Positions 12,556 to 22,913 of a stretch of 64,000 nucleotides of DNA are shown here, piece after piece. Both the position numbers and the translations under genes were made by a program. The DNA lies in contig WPIO01000004.1 of assembly GCA_009760855.2 (NCBI GenBank), forward strand, positions 2,485,001 to 2,549,000, in the 5' to 3' direction. The DNA is from Cristatella mucedo. Taxonomy: Eukaryota; Bryozoa; Phylactolaemata; Cristatellidae. The first letter of the stretch is position 1; every line of letters begins with the position of its first letter. The notes below the pieces were generated by a model, which was given only the letters and a program-made list of their open reading frames with translations, did no database searches and was not told where the DNA came from.

Positions 12556-12682
12556 CCTGGTTTGGCACAGTCCAGAGAGTAATTGCTCGCCCTTTAACGT
12601 TCATAGTCGAGAGCTCGAGCCATTCTGCCTATGTAAAGCGTATGGATAGGGATTGGGTTCTCTGCGGATGCTAAAATGATGA
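12556..12682 (+). mobile_element. Diverged SINE-A-like copy
   Basis: GGTTTGGCACAGTCCAGAG head, B-box-like AGAGCTCGAGCC, tail ATGTAAAGCGTATGGATAGG. It ends the preceding LINE-A, possibly by insertion into it. Confidence 0.55.
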
Positions 12683-13167
12683 AGCATCTGTTTTTTAACT
12701 TCAAAATATAATTAAAATACCGAAAAAAAGAATTATAGGTGGATTTCGAAGTGACGGCCTTAACGTTGCGCTACGCCTAGTGGCGGAGCTAGGATTTTCA
12801 TCAAGGAGCCAAGACCCGAGAAGTTTTCATGTAGGCGGGACTAGAACCCAATTAATAAAAACTTATAGATTACAATCAGAATTTTTATTTGACACGATGT
12901 CTGCAGTTGCTCATCAAGTGGAATTAAGAATAATTTCGTCGCTGATGACGGTCAGTCAGTTTAGAAATAAGGTGGTCAACTCAGGTTGCTGCCTCGAAGT
13001 GGGGGAAATGCCCCTCCCCTTTCTGGCTTCGCTACAGGTTACACCTGATGTCAGGCTTTATGTAATCCATGTCTAACTGGCTACATCTTTCCAGCGGAGG
13101 GCTGTGACTGCCACGAGTCGGTGGGTGCTGGTCAGATCGCCGGAAGGTAACCGCGAGAGACGGTACT

Positions 13168-13210
13168 ATCATTCATTTATATAGCGCCCCAAGAGAACTT
13201 AATCTCTAGG
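13168..13210 (-). mobile_element. SINE-A tail fragment, inverted
   Basis: ATTTATATAGCGCCCCAAGA and GAACTTAATCTCTAGG match the inverted SINE-A tail; the head is lost. Confidence 0.65.
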
Positions 13211-13234
13211 TTCGATTCTTGACCTGGCTCGCAA

Positions 13235-14447
13235 AATAGTTTGCGTCTCATGCTCCCGCTCAGATGACTTTCGTGTTGTCTATCTCTTAACTGATCTCTG
13301 ATTGCGTCACGCTGTTAGTGAGACATTTATATTTGTCCGTCTCAGGGCTATATCCTCGAGCAGTGAGCATCGGTACGAAATGAGCAAACACCTCATACAG
13401 CTATCGTCCAAACGGGGTGGCCGATAGCAAGCCCTCAGCGAAAGCTGAAGCTGGAACTTCTTGTTCATTTTTCAAAAAGCTGCTCAAGCACTCCGGCTCG
13501 TTTCGTAGATCTCTGATTTCTCCTGCCCCGATGGGGCTTTCAGCTTTTCTGTTGCCTTAGCCTAATAGCAAAGGCCTCTTCTATGCCATTAAGTTGCTGC
13601 ATGGGTTAACGCAGAACGTCATGTACTCCCGCGGTCCTGAGTTGTCTATATACACCAGGAGTAAGAATCTCTCGAGGTCTAAAAATAAGCTACAATTCTA
13701 ACCGTGCAACATGTTTTCAGCAGGTAATAAATATTAAAACAAGCGTACAGCTATTTATGCTGCCATAAATAAATTCTGATCGATTCAACGGCTGACGGTG
13801 GTGGCACTATGCCGTTTGACGAATCGGTGGTAACATCACGCAGGCTTTTTTGCACGAGTTGATTGGCGATTTCCGAATGTCTGCGCAAATGTGCACGCAC
13901 CAGGTGCTTGTGATGGCCACTTTGCAGCCGGCGAACTCCTTGGATTTCGAGATAACGTGCACAAAAGCGCCATCATGCAGTAGCGCTAGCTCCATTTATT
14001 TTCTACGGCTGAGTCTCAGCCTTGCCTGAGTTCCAGCTCTTGACAGCTTTCGTCGGAGCATCAAGACTGCACCGAGCTCTTAAAACAACAACAAATCGGC
14101 GTCTGTTGATAACAGCTCGAGGATCCAGCGATTTGGACCGAATTTCCGTCTGCAGGTGAAATGGTTCATCGAGTACAGAAAGTAAGACGCGATTTGTTAT
14201 GAAGCCAAGCTTTTGGTTGACACGCCGTGAACAAGGATTTTGCTTTGTAGTAAATTTGATTTATCACCCAGTCACATTTAATGTGAATCTTTTAAGTGTC
14301 GTTAAAGTTCGATATTCGCTCGTACAGACATGCAAACTGTGCTGACTGACAGCGCTTGCTTTGTTGCGTACCTGTCACGCTTAAGGTATTTCCTTATTGC
14401 CACTTCTGGCTAGTCGTATAAGTGGCTATCGAAATAAATAAATCAAT
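13235..14447. other. No gene recognised
   Basis: Moderate G+C, only short open frames, no recognised repeat family or domain. Confidence 0.4.
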
Positions 14448-14620
14448 AAATCCTAGCTGATTAAACAGCCTCTTTTTGTATAGCGACAGAAGAGCCTTTA
14501 CGGCTATCATCACCGCTTGCGGTGGCGATAAAGGATCGCCAACCGCAGGAATCGAACCCACGACCTCGAGACCGAGGTCACGAAAGCAAACACCTTACCT
14601 AGTGTGCCATCACGGCTATC
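14448..14620 (-). mobile_element. SINE-B copy, inverted
   Basis: Near full length: tail AATCCTAGCTGATTAAACAG, body TGTATAGCGACAGAAGAGCC, B-box complement GGAATCGAACCCACGACC, head CTTACCTAGTGTGCCATCAC. Confidence 0.88.
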
Positions 14621-14884
14621 AAAAGCCTTGGCTGACCTGTTGACAATTACTACGGCGCGGTCGCATACTTGAAATTGCACTGGTTGAAATTGTAGACAGT
14701 GTTGTTGCTTACTGTGCTACTAACCATTTCGCTATTTGGTCACTTTCGAAGGAGAAAGCACGTTGCATACTCGGAGTGCAGGTTAGGCGCAGTGAATCGC
14801 GAGAGCAGTGAAAAAGCATCAACGTCTGTCTCTCTTCGACAGGCTGTGGCTAATTTGATGACCAGGTATTCAGTAATATAATAA

Positions 14885-15185
14885 TAGTTCGTATGCTCCC
14901 AAAGCCCGGAACTCACTCCCGACCTGCGTCACGACATCTCCTGACTTGTCCGAATTTTAAAAGACACTAAAAACGCATCCATTTATGGCAGCGGTTAGTG
15001 GGTCCCTGTGATTCGTTCTTAATGTGCATACGGACTCTATGCATATTACCCCTAACCGTGTTATTCTTGTTGTTTATTGAACATACTACCACTAACCATT
15101 CAATCGTGTTTCCCTTTGCAGCAATTGTAAAGCGCCTAGAAAGAGTTTGAGTTCTCCAAGGCTGCTTTCTCAAATGTATTAATAG
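14885..15185 (+). mobile_element. LINE-A 3' end
   Basis: From the last RT codons (CCCAAAGCCCGGAACTCACT) through the 3' UTR to the stem-loop (GCGCCTAGAAAGAG ... TTCTCCAAGG). Confidence 0.85.
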
Positions 15186-15189
15186 TATA

Positions 15190-16309
15190 ACCTCAGCGTA
15201 TTCTTGTTCAGTGTGGAGAGATTCCCCCTAAATGCAAGTGGTTGTGCATATACGGTATATTTTACGATTTTCGAAGTCGAAAAACATGTCATTGATACAG
15301 CGACGGGCTTAGAAGCTTCAAAGGATGCAGAAATTATACAGTGGCAGCACCGTAATATATATCGGCCCTAGTTTAGGGGGAGTGAGAGGAATCCGGATTA
15401 TATATCGCCTTGCATTTGCATGAAGACGCGCAGCAATCAACTAGGAACTTGGCACATGTCAGAATGGCTTAGCATTTATGTAATCTTACATTTTAAGAGA
15501 ATAATATTTGGACCCACATGCAAGATAAGTGCAAATAGGAAGAGCTATTTTGTCAAGCACAATAAAGGAATCGTGGAGGATTCCAGTGGTAAGAATATCA
15601 CAACTTTCAGCAAAGCGAGGGTGATTCTCAAAAGTGCAAGCAGATCGGGTCATCAACCGTTAATTTAGTTTTTCTTAGGGCTGATATTCAACTATTCACC
15701 CTTGCAAAGGCACCGAAGCTAAAAACATTCCCAGAATAATCAAAGCATCGCCATACCGGCTGGTTGGCTTCGTTTGGCGATATGAACTGTCTCTAAAGAA
15801 GATTAAAGGCTGCTCAGGCTTGAACATCCTGAATTCATTAAACGTTCAGTTGCATTCAAATGTTTTTTGATGGCGTCGAATTTTCTAAATAAAGACTCTC
15901 CAAAATTATCGCCAAGCATTACACTTCAGTGTTTGTGGGGGAGGGCCAATGATCTCAAACGGCAGTCGATCGGAGGAGGGGTGCCTCGTCGTTCTACTTT
16001 TCCACCACCGGTTACGAAAGTAGGCGTGCTACTGTATTTTGACATTTGATCTCGATTGAAAAAAAGCCCCACCTCTGATTATCAGTATGGGCAAGAAAGA
16101 TAAGATTGACCGTGTTTCGGCCACTTGCGTTTTTGAAACCGAAAAAGCCCCGTGCGCACAAGCAGGTTTAAAGAAATGTGTCAATTTAATGATGCTGCTT
16201 ATTTTGCGAGGTGGCAAAAGAGGTCAGCGACTGTGAGATTCAGAGCAGCACTCACCGCGTTCAAGTCATGAAGGGCTAATTCCTTGCAGAAAGAAGATGA
16301 GATCAAATA
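15190..16309. other. No gene recognised
   Basis: AT-richer than neighbours. Short frames at 15420-15668 (plus) and 15867-16049 (plus) have no recognisable domain. Confidence 0.4.
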
Positions 16310-16680
16310 GTGATTGCCGTAGGAATGACTTCCCATCTCCTGACACTTGATATTGCAAGAAACAAGCCATTCAAGGACCATTTGCGCACGGAGATCAATA
16401 ACTACATTAAAAATAGCACGGAGATCAATAACTACATTAAAAATAGCACGGAGATAAATAACACCAGCATGGAAACTGCTACAACGCCTTGCCTGCAAGA
16501 GGTCGTGACTTGGGTGAAGAAATCCCAGGGAAATCGCCGACAGCAATGTTGTTGGGCAATGCAATGCCAACGAACAAACAGGCTATATGGACAAGAAGTG
16601 CTCATTTAACGAGTTTTGTCGCTGAATGTGAAGATTGGGGCAAAGCAGAGTCGGCTTCTACCAACAGAAATTGATTTAAG
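16310..16680 (+). mobile_element. Pogo/Tigger-like transposase remnant
   Basis: The frame MTSHLLTLDIARNKPFKDHL matches the conserved C-terminal part of DDE transposases of the pogo/Tigger type, whose usual form is a LQPLDVSVNKPFK-like motif. VVTWVKKS further on fits the following WV helix. The part containing the catalytic Asp residues is missing. The sequence is interrupted by a 30-bp tandem repeat and shifts frame near 16500. It is dead as a transposase. Confidence 0.6.
16387..16463 (+). repeat. 30-bp tandem repeat, about 2.5 copies
   Basis: A 30-bp unit beginning CACGGAGATCAATAACTACA repeats at 16387, 16417 and partly at 16447. As its length is a multiple of three it keeps frame and gives repeated TEINNYIKNS inside the transposase remnant. 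Confidence 0.9.
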
Positions 16681-16689
16681 ATTGATTTA

Positions 16690-18580
16690 GAGATTTAAGG
16701 CCAGAATTCGGGTTTGGTTTATTATGACGATGTTCCAGAAGATGACCGAGTTTAAATTAATTTCCATTTCCTTACACGAATACGTGCAGACTTGTATACA
16801 TGAATACATGTAGACTGTTGCAGATAGAAAATTATGACTTCCTACGTAAATAAACCCTAAGCACTAGCCCTCTTTTGGAGAAAAGATTATTTTAAAACCG
16901 GGTCTCATATCCGGGGAAGTACGGTAAATGCTGTGTACAGCAGTGGGGGTTGCGTTGCTGGGAGACCAGTGCCTGTACACTTTCGAGTGTAGTTAGTTAC
17001 ATGTGGCGCTCAGTAATAAGTAAGTATGATCACCAAACGCAACGATTATCTCAACCCAAGGGGTAGATTTTATAATCCCTTGCTGATTGATACATATCGC
17101 CACGAAAACTTAGAACGACTCTAGACCACCGCGAGCAGTGAGAGCACTTATGTGCTGAAAAAATGATTAAACCGCTCAGCAGAAGCTTGTTCGCTTCACG
17201 CGCACCGGTCGAGGATCCTAGCTGTTCCGCTGGCGAACGACCAACTCCCAGAATTAAGAGGCGGCTGGCCGGAACAGCGAGTCACTTTGACTTAAGGGGT
17301 CTGAGATACCCAGCAGACTATTGATTAATCTTGAACCCGGCTGGCTAGTCATCAACGAATCTTAAGAGGCGGTAATTATAGAGCGCCAAAAATGACCCGA
17401 GGAGGCCGCCGAGACACCAGAAGGAAGACGCCTGAAATTTCCATCGGTTAGAGAGATGGCAAGAAATGCCTTTTCAAGATATAGAGGAGCGACCGGTGAC
17501 GTTTCATCAACCGCGGGGACAACGCGCCGAGAAATAATTTCGCCTCGAGTGGGGGGTGGAACTCCGGCAGCCTATGTCTCGCCACAGTCCAGTGCTTTTA
17601 TCGATTGAGCCGCGCTTTCTTCGGCGCTCAACGGAGGGCTTTAGAGCATCGGCTTTAAATTACCGCTCGCGCACACGAGCTGAATCCCGCTGTGCTGCAT
17701 TGACGAATGCGTCTTCTCATTCGCTAATTCGACGCCGCTCACGCTCGACCTGGATTCACTGGCCAGCGTTCGGGCTGGCCAGTGAAGATCTATCTGCAAC
17801 CGATTGACTCTGGCGATTGGGCAGCTCAGCCGACTCCACTCTCTCTCTCCCCCCAATCGCGGCAGCAGGCCGCAGGCGAGACGGGCATACAGACCTGTGG
17901 GATGCCAACCTGACAGCAATCTCACAGCCGGAACGCCTCACGAAGTCATGTCATGCCGAACGCCTGTGGCTACGAGGAGCTACCGGGCTTTAGAGCAACC
18001 TGAACGGCCGTCCGGCAGCGCTGCAGCTTAGCCGTTCAGCTTGCTAAATGTTTCAACGCCGAACAAGGAGCTTTCACTTTGTCTCATCTTGTTAGACGGA
18101 GCAGCTGTGCAGGTTCGACTACCGTCAGAAGAGAGGGGTATCCATGCATTTGCAAAGGGGTCATCGCAGTCATTAAAGGGCTGGTGACATCTTTTTCGAC
18201 TGCTCTAAAGAAATGGCACAGCTTCAGAATCTCTTGATCCACAGATAACAATTTCATTGTATACAGGTGTAAAGAGGTCTATTGGGCCGACCCAGACCGG
18301 CCAGCTTCCCCAGACATCTTCGGGTGCCAAGTTCTTTTACCGAGTGCACATAGCTCTTTTGGGTGGAGCACACCAGCCTATTTACCCAGAGAGAAGCTAA
18401 AACCGGGAGGTCGACAGCTTTAGGGACGGAGTTTCAGGCCCTCGAAAACTGGATTTTATTCACTCCCTTTCTGAACACAAGACTCAGTACTTGGGAATTC
18501 CCTGGTTCTGGGGGATCGGGAGAGTGAACTCATAGCTGCCAAGCCTTTGTATGCCGGATGCTCCTGAAGCAGCACCATCT
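16690..18580. other. No gene recognised
   Basis: Contains a perfect 13-bp inverted repeat at 17755-17786 and moderately GC-rich short frames (17556-18031), but no domain or known repeat. Confidence 0.4.
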
Positions 18581-18581
18581 T

Positions 18582-18692
18582 TTGTATAGGGCGATTGCAG
18601 GAAGAGCTTTTACAACTATCACCACGGCTTGAGATTGGTAACCGCAGGATTCGAACCCACGACTGCCTTACCTAGTGTGCCATTAAGGCTCC
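18582..18692 (-). mobile_element. SINE-B fragment, inverted
   Basis: GGATTCGAACCCACGAC and GCCTTACCTAGTGTGCCATT mark the inverted tRNA-like head; body shortened and diverged. Confidence 0.75.
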
Positions 18693-19335
18693 TGCTCATC
18701 TCCCGGATGGCTCTTAAGCAGCTATATGGAATTGTATTGACCATCAATGTTACTTGCAATGAGTACGCTGTGCAGGCAACAATCAAACCGTGATTCCCAC
18801 CATGTAGTCGCCGTAGTCACGCGAGCGCTTGTTGCAGGACTGCAGGTGCTTTCTCTAGTGCTTAGCACGCCGGTTGGATGTTACAAAAAGTGATTGCAAT
18901 TGGCTCGGACAAGTATATGAGCTACTTCAGATCTTGACAAATTTCCTTCTGTTTTTGCAAGAACACTAGCTACACACTTTCGGCTACACTAGCCTAATGC
19001 CGGTGTCACCTTTCCATTTTCTGGTCTTCTTTCTTAGGGCCAATCTTCCGCTCATTGGTACTAAGGATCGTCGGTTCACCACAGCTAGTGATGCAACATT
19101 CAAGCACACCACAAACAACAAGGACAGAGGCTGCTACAGCACGGCCTTTCGGAAAGGCGAGCAGCAGCTTGGTCTCAAACCGAGGCTCTTTTGGTCAAAC
19201 TTCAACCCGTAAGTAAGTGTAGCCACTTCTCCCACCACCCAGTGCCGTAAGACGTCTCCTCTGGAAAGAGCACTCCGACCTCGCGGCTCCTCTGCCGAAT
19301 TCTTGCGCCTAGTACTGTGGGCTCACTCGTGGGAT

Positions 19336-19341
19336 TTTATT
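19336..19341 (-). promoter_or_regulatory. Candidate polyadenylation signal for NAA50
   Basis: TTTATT on the plus strand, i.e. AATAAA on the coding strand, about 500 bp downstream of the NAA50 stop. Position only. Confidence 0.35.
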
Positions 19342-19843
19342 TACTTTTGCAACCGGCCGCTTGGTCGGTCTGAGACTGAGCCGCCGGTCGCTGAGCAACG
19401 CTAGCTATCAACCATCGTCGCAACAAGCCGCCACATCAACGCAGCATCACCAACGTGAGCGCTAGGCCCGGCACAGGCTGACAGCCAGTGACGACCGGTG
19501 CCATCAAAGCGGCGACATCAGCCAGTGCTGGCCAACTAGGATCTGCTGAAGTGATCGCTTCGCTGTCAGCAAAGGTCACTTCGGCCTCAGTCAGCCAGCA
19601 TGCGTGCGCACACTGCCATTTGCTAATACATGCTCGCCCGACTTCACGGCGGTCGCCCGTGGCCGGGCCGTCGCGTCAGCATTCAGTCCGGCGCATCGCA
19701 GTCGCCGACTCACGCACACGACTGCCAAAAGGTGTGCGCAGCCACGCCCCGGTGCTAGCCTCGCTTCGACTCTCGCCTCCGAGGGTACTTGGCACAGCTG
19801 CTCAGGGCCTCTCGGTATCAGCCGGAGCGGCGCTGAGAGGCGG

Positions 19844-19991
19844 CTACTTGGCGCCGCCACGCAGCACCTTGCGCACCACGTAGGCGTCGGCCGGTTCGAT
19901 GCGCTTGTAGTAGTTCTCCTTCTTCTCGACTATTTCGAAACCGAACCGCTCGTAGAACTTGATGGCAGTCTCGTTGTTCACCTGCACGTGC
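19844..19991 (-). CDS. NAA50: NAA50 terminal exon
   Basis: Acceptor CCATTCCAG, stop TAG at 19846-19844. It encodes 48 residues, HVQVNNETAIKFYERFGFEI to VLRGGAK, with the catalytic-type His and the Tyr pair of NYYKRIEPAD. It stops soon after the core, so the Ser/Gln-rich tail of vertebrate NAA50 is missing. Confidence 0.96.
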
Positions 19992-22874
19992 CTGGAATGG
20001 ATAGATGCAGATGGATCGGTCAGGAGGGCACAGACTGGGTGTTTGCGAACCGGAAGCAAGGCGTACAGCACAGTGCCGGAAATGACCTAGGCAGCAAATG
20101 CCAATTGCAGTCGCCGACTAGAGAGGTAATGCAATGTATCTGCAGCTAGGCTTGTCTGTCGTGAGTGGCGCAGTTGCCACATTACACCACTTCTTGCCCA
20201 CCTGCACTGGCTCCCGGTCAAGCAACGGATCGACTTCAAGGTTTTGCCGCTCACTTTAAGGTCACTTCATTCTTTGGCTCCAGCCTATCTCTCAGATCTA
20301 CTCCCCCATCAGGCCACGCATCGTACCACACACTTTTCGGAATCCAACAGTTTACCAATACCTCGTACAAACCTCAAATCCTTTGGAGACCGTGCATTTA
20401 GTTCGTATGCTCCCAAAGCCTGGAACTTGCGTCACAAATTGGACAACTTGGACTTGCGTCACAACATCCCCTGACTTGACCATATTTAAAAAGAACTTAA
20501 AAACACCTATTTAGTACAGTATTTAGTGGGTCCCTGTGATTCGTCTTTAGTATGCTTATAAGTGCTGACCCTGTGCACGTCACCCCTAACCAAGTTATTC
20601 ACGTTGTTCATCAAGCATGATATTACTCACCATTCCAACCTTTTTTACCTTTGCAGCAAATGCAAAGCGCCTACAGAGAGATTGAGTTCTCTGAGGGCAC
20701 TTTATCAAGTATTATTATTATTCTTATAGTATCTCCGTCTGTAACTCCACAAAGCCATAAAGACTATGTGGGTGTTGCGCAGGAGAGTTTTGTATAGCGC
20801 ACTCACAGCCTAAGCGGCTTTCGGTACGCATTCGGTAGCCAACAGACTTCGTCTCATGCAACAATCTAAAAGTGGGAAGCATAGCAGAGTCAGGAGAGCA
20901 GTTGAGGTAGTGAGTAGCATGGACGTAGCAGCTCAGGACCGCTCAAAAGGATGAGCCATAGTCGGTAACAGGAGAGTAGTTGTGGTTGCGCAAAAATTGT
21001 GGAAGCGAGCTCTACAGTCTAGGACCTGCAGAGCAAAAGCTTCTGTCGCCAACGGTCTTTAAGCGGCAGAATGGAGAAGCTAATTTATTGTTCGTACAGG
21101 ACCTGATGGCACGAAGAGGCTGAAACTGGTGCAGCAATTCAGCTGGGTGTGGAGGAGCCAAGCCGTGGCGGGCCTTGTGGGTCAGCGTTAGAACTTTGCT
21201 CTGTATCCGTTGATCAACCGGAAGCCATCCTAGCTCTTTTAGCAAAGGAGACACGTGCTCAAACCTCTGGGACTTGAAGACACTACCCTTGCAGCCATAT
21301 TCATAGGCAGCTGCAGTGGCCTAGTTGCTTTCTTTGGTAGCCTAGCCAACAGGAAATTACAATAATCAAGCCGAGACAGAACTAAGGAGCTAGTTAAATT
21401 TTTTGCAAGCCACTGTGGAAGACAGCTCCTAATCTTGGACAGGGATCGGACGTGATGGCTAGCTATAGAAGCGGTCTCAACTCACTGCAAGTGAGCCCCT
21501 GGGTCTCAGCCCAGGGGTAAGGCGCTTGCACTTCACGACCCAGGTCGTGGGTTTGAGTCCTGCAGCAGTAGCTGATCCTTCATTGCCAACTGCAAGTCGT
21601 GGTGACAGCCGTCAAGGCTCTTCTGTAGTTATAAATATAAGGCTGTTAAATCAGCCAACGAACGCACCTGTTTACTACAGCATTTGGTGGGTCTTTGTGA
21701 TTAGTCTTTCGTGTGCACGTACCTGCTTATGCTGCCTGCAAATGTTACCACCCATAATTTGTAATGCTTTCTATACTTACACTTATTTCTATATAGCATC
21801 TGTACTGAGCCTGGAAAGAGATTTAGTTCTCTGACGGGGCTATACAAATGTATTATTATTATAAAGCTTTTTTAAACAATATACCAAGTTAACTGCTGAG
21901 CCACTGAGCGGCTTTTTTTGCCCTATACATTCCTTAACCAGAGGAGGAAGTGCGTGTTTCCGTGGATTCGTCAGTTGACCAAGGAGGTGGACGAGGAGGA
22001 GGAGGAGGAGGAGGAGGAGGAGGAGGAGGAGGAGGAGGAGGAGGAGGAGGAGGAGGAGGAGGAGGAGGAGGAGGAGGAGGAGGAGGAGGAGGAGCCGGCA
22101 CAGCCAGCACGGGGCAAGAACATATCAACAAGCATCATCAATATCAAGAACATCATCAAGCCCCCGCAGGCTGCCCACAAGCAGGCGCGCTGCACACAGC
22201 GTCGCTCACAGGTAAACACTGTCGAAGTTGCCGTCCTTCTCGCAGATCGCCAGCACATGCTTCAGCATCTCCGTGCCTGCAAGCGGCAGACAGAAGAGGC
22301 AGAGCAGTGGCTCGCGCCCTACGAGCGAGCTGCTGAAGCAATATCCCAGGAGGCAGGAGCAAGCAGGGCACCAACTCCGCCGCGGCAAGCGGTCTCGCAC
22401 AACAGAGGGTACAGTTCAAAAGCGAGCGTGACAGGCACCCACGCCGAAGCCGGACTGACTATACTACAGCCAGGCAGGGCAGCGCGGCGTAGCGCTACTC
22501 TGCCACCAGCACCATCAGCCGCAGAGGCGACATCGCGCTCGACTCACCCACGCTGTACCGCCTGTACGGGGCAAGCACGCCGAGGGTCATGATGTAGAGG
22601 CACTTCTTGTTTTCGCTAAGATCAACTCGGCAGCACACTGCGCCCACCACGATGTCCTGGAAGTACGCTGAAAGCCAATAGAGGAAATATGGACAGAGCG
22701 TCGGTCAGGGCACGACGACCTTCTGCCTGAACCAGGAATCAAGCAGACGCTCTTTTCTCGACCCTTCAGAGGAGCCAACCGACGACGACGACATGCTCCT
22801 TTCTTCCGCGACGAGGCCACGGACAGCAAGCGCTGCACTGCGCATGCGCCACAGCGGCTGGCAGACCGACCATG

Positions 22875-22913
<39 letters not shown>

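Noticed and set aside
14520-14600. tRNA gene-like sequence with a canonical B box
   Set aside because: Part of a SINE-B copy repeated at several places; no intact cloverleaf with matching acceptor stem seen.
16387-16463. Short regular repeats resembling a CRISPR array
   Set aside because: Directly tandem 30-bp units without spacers, in a eukaryotic transposon remnant.
19488-19883. Plus-strand frame of 131 codons
   Set aside because: Antisense to the NAA50 terminal exon and 3' UTR; no domain.
21918-22592. Plus-strand frame with a long poly-Glu run
   Set aside because: Created by the GGA microsatellite and by reading antisense through two NAA50 exons.
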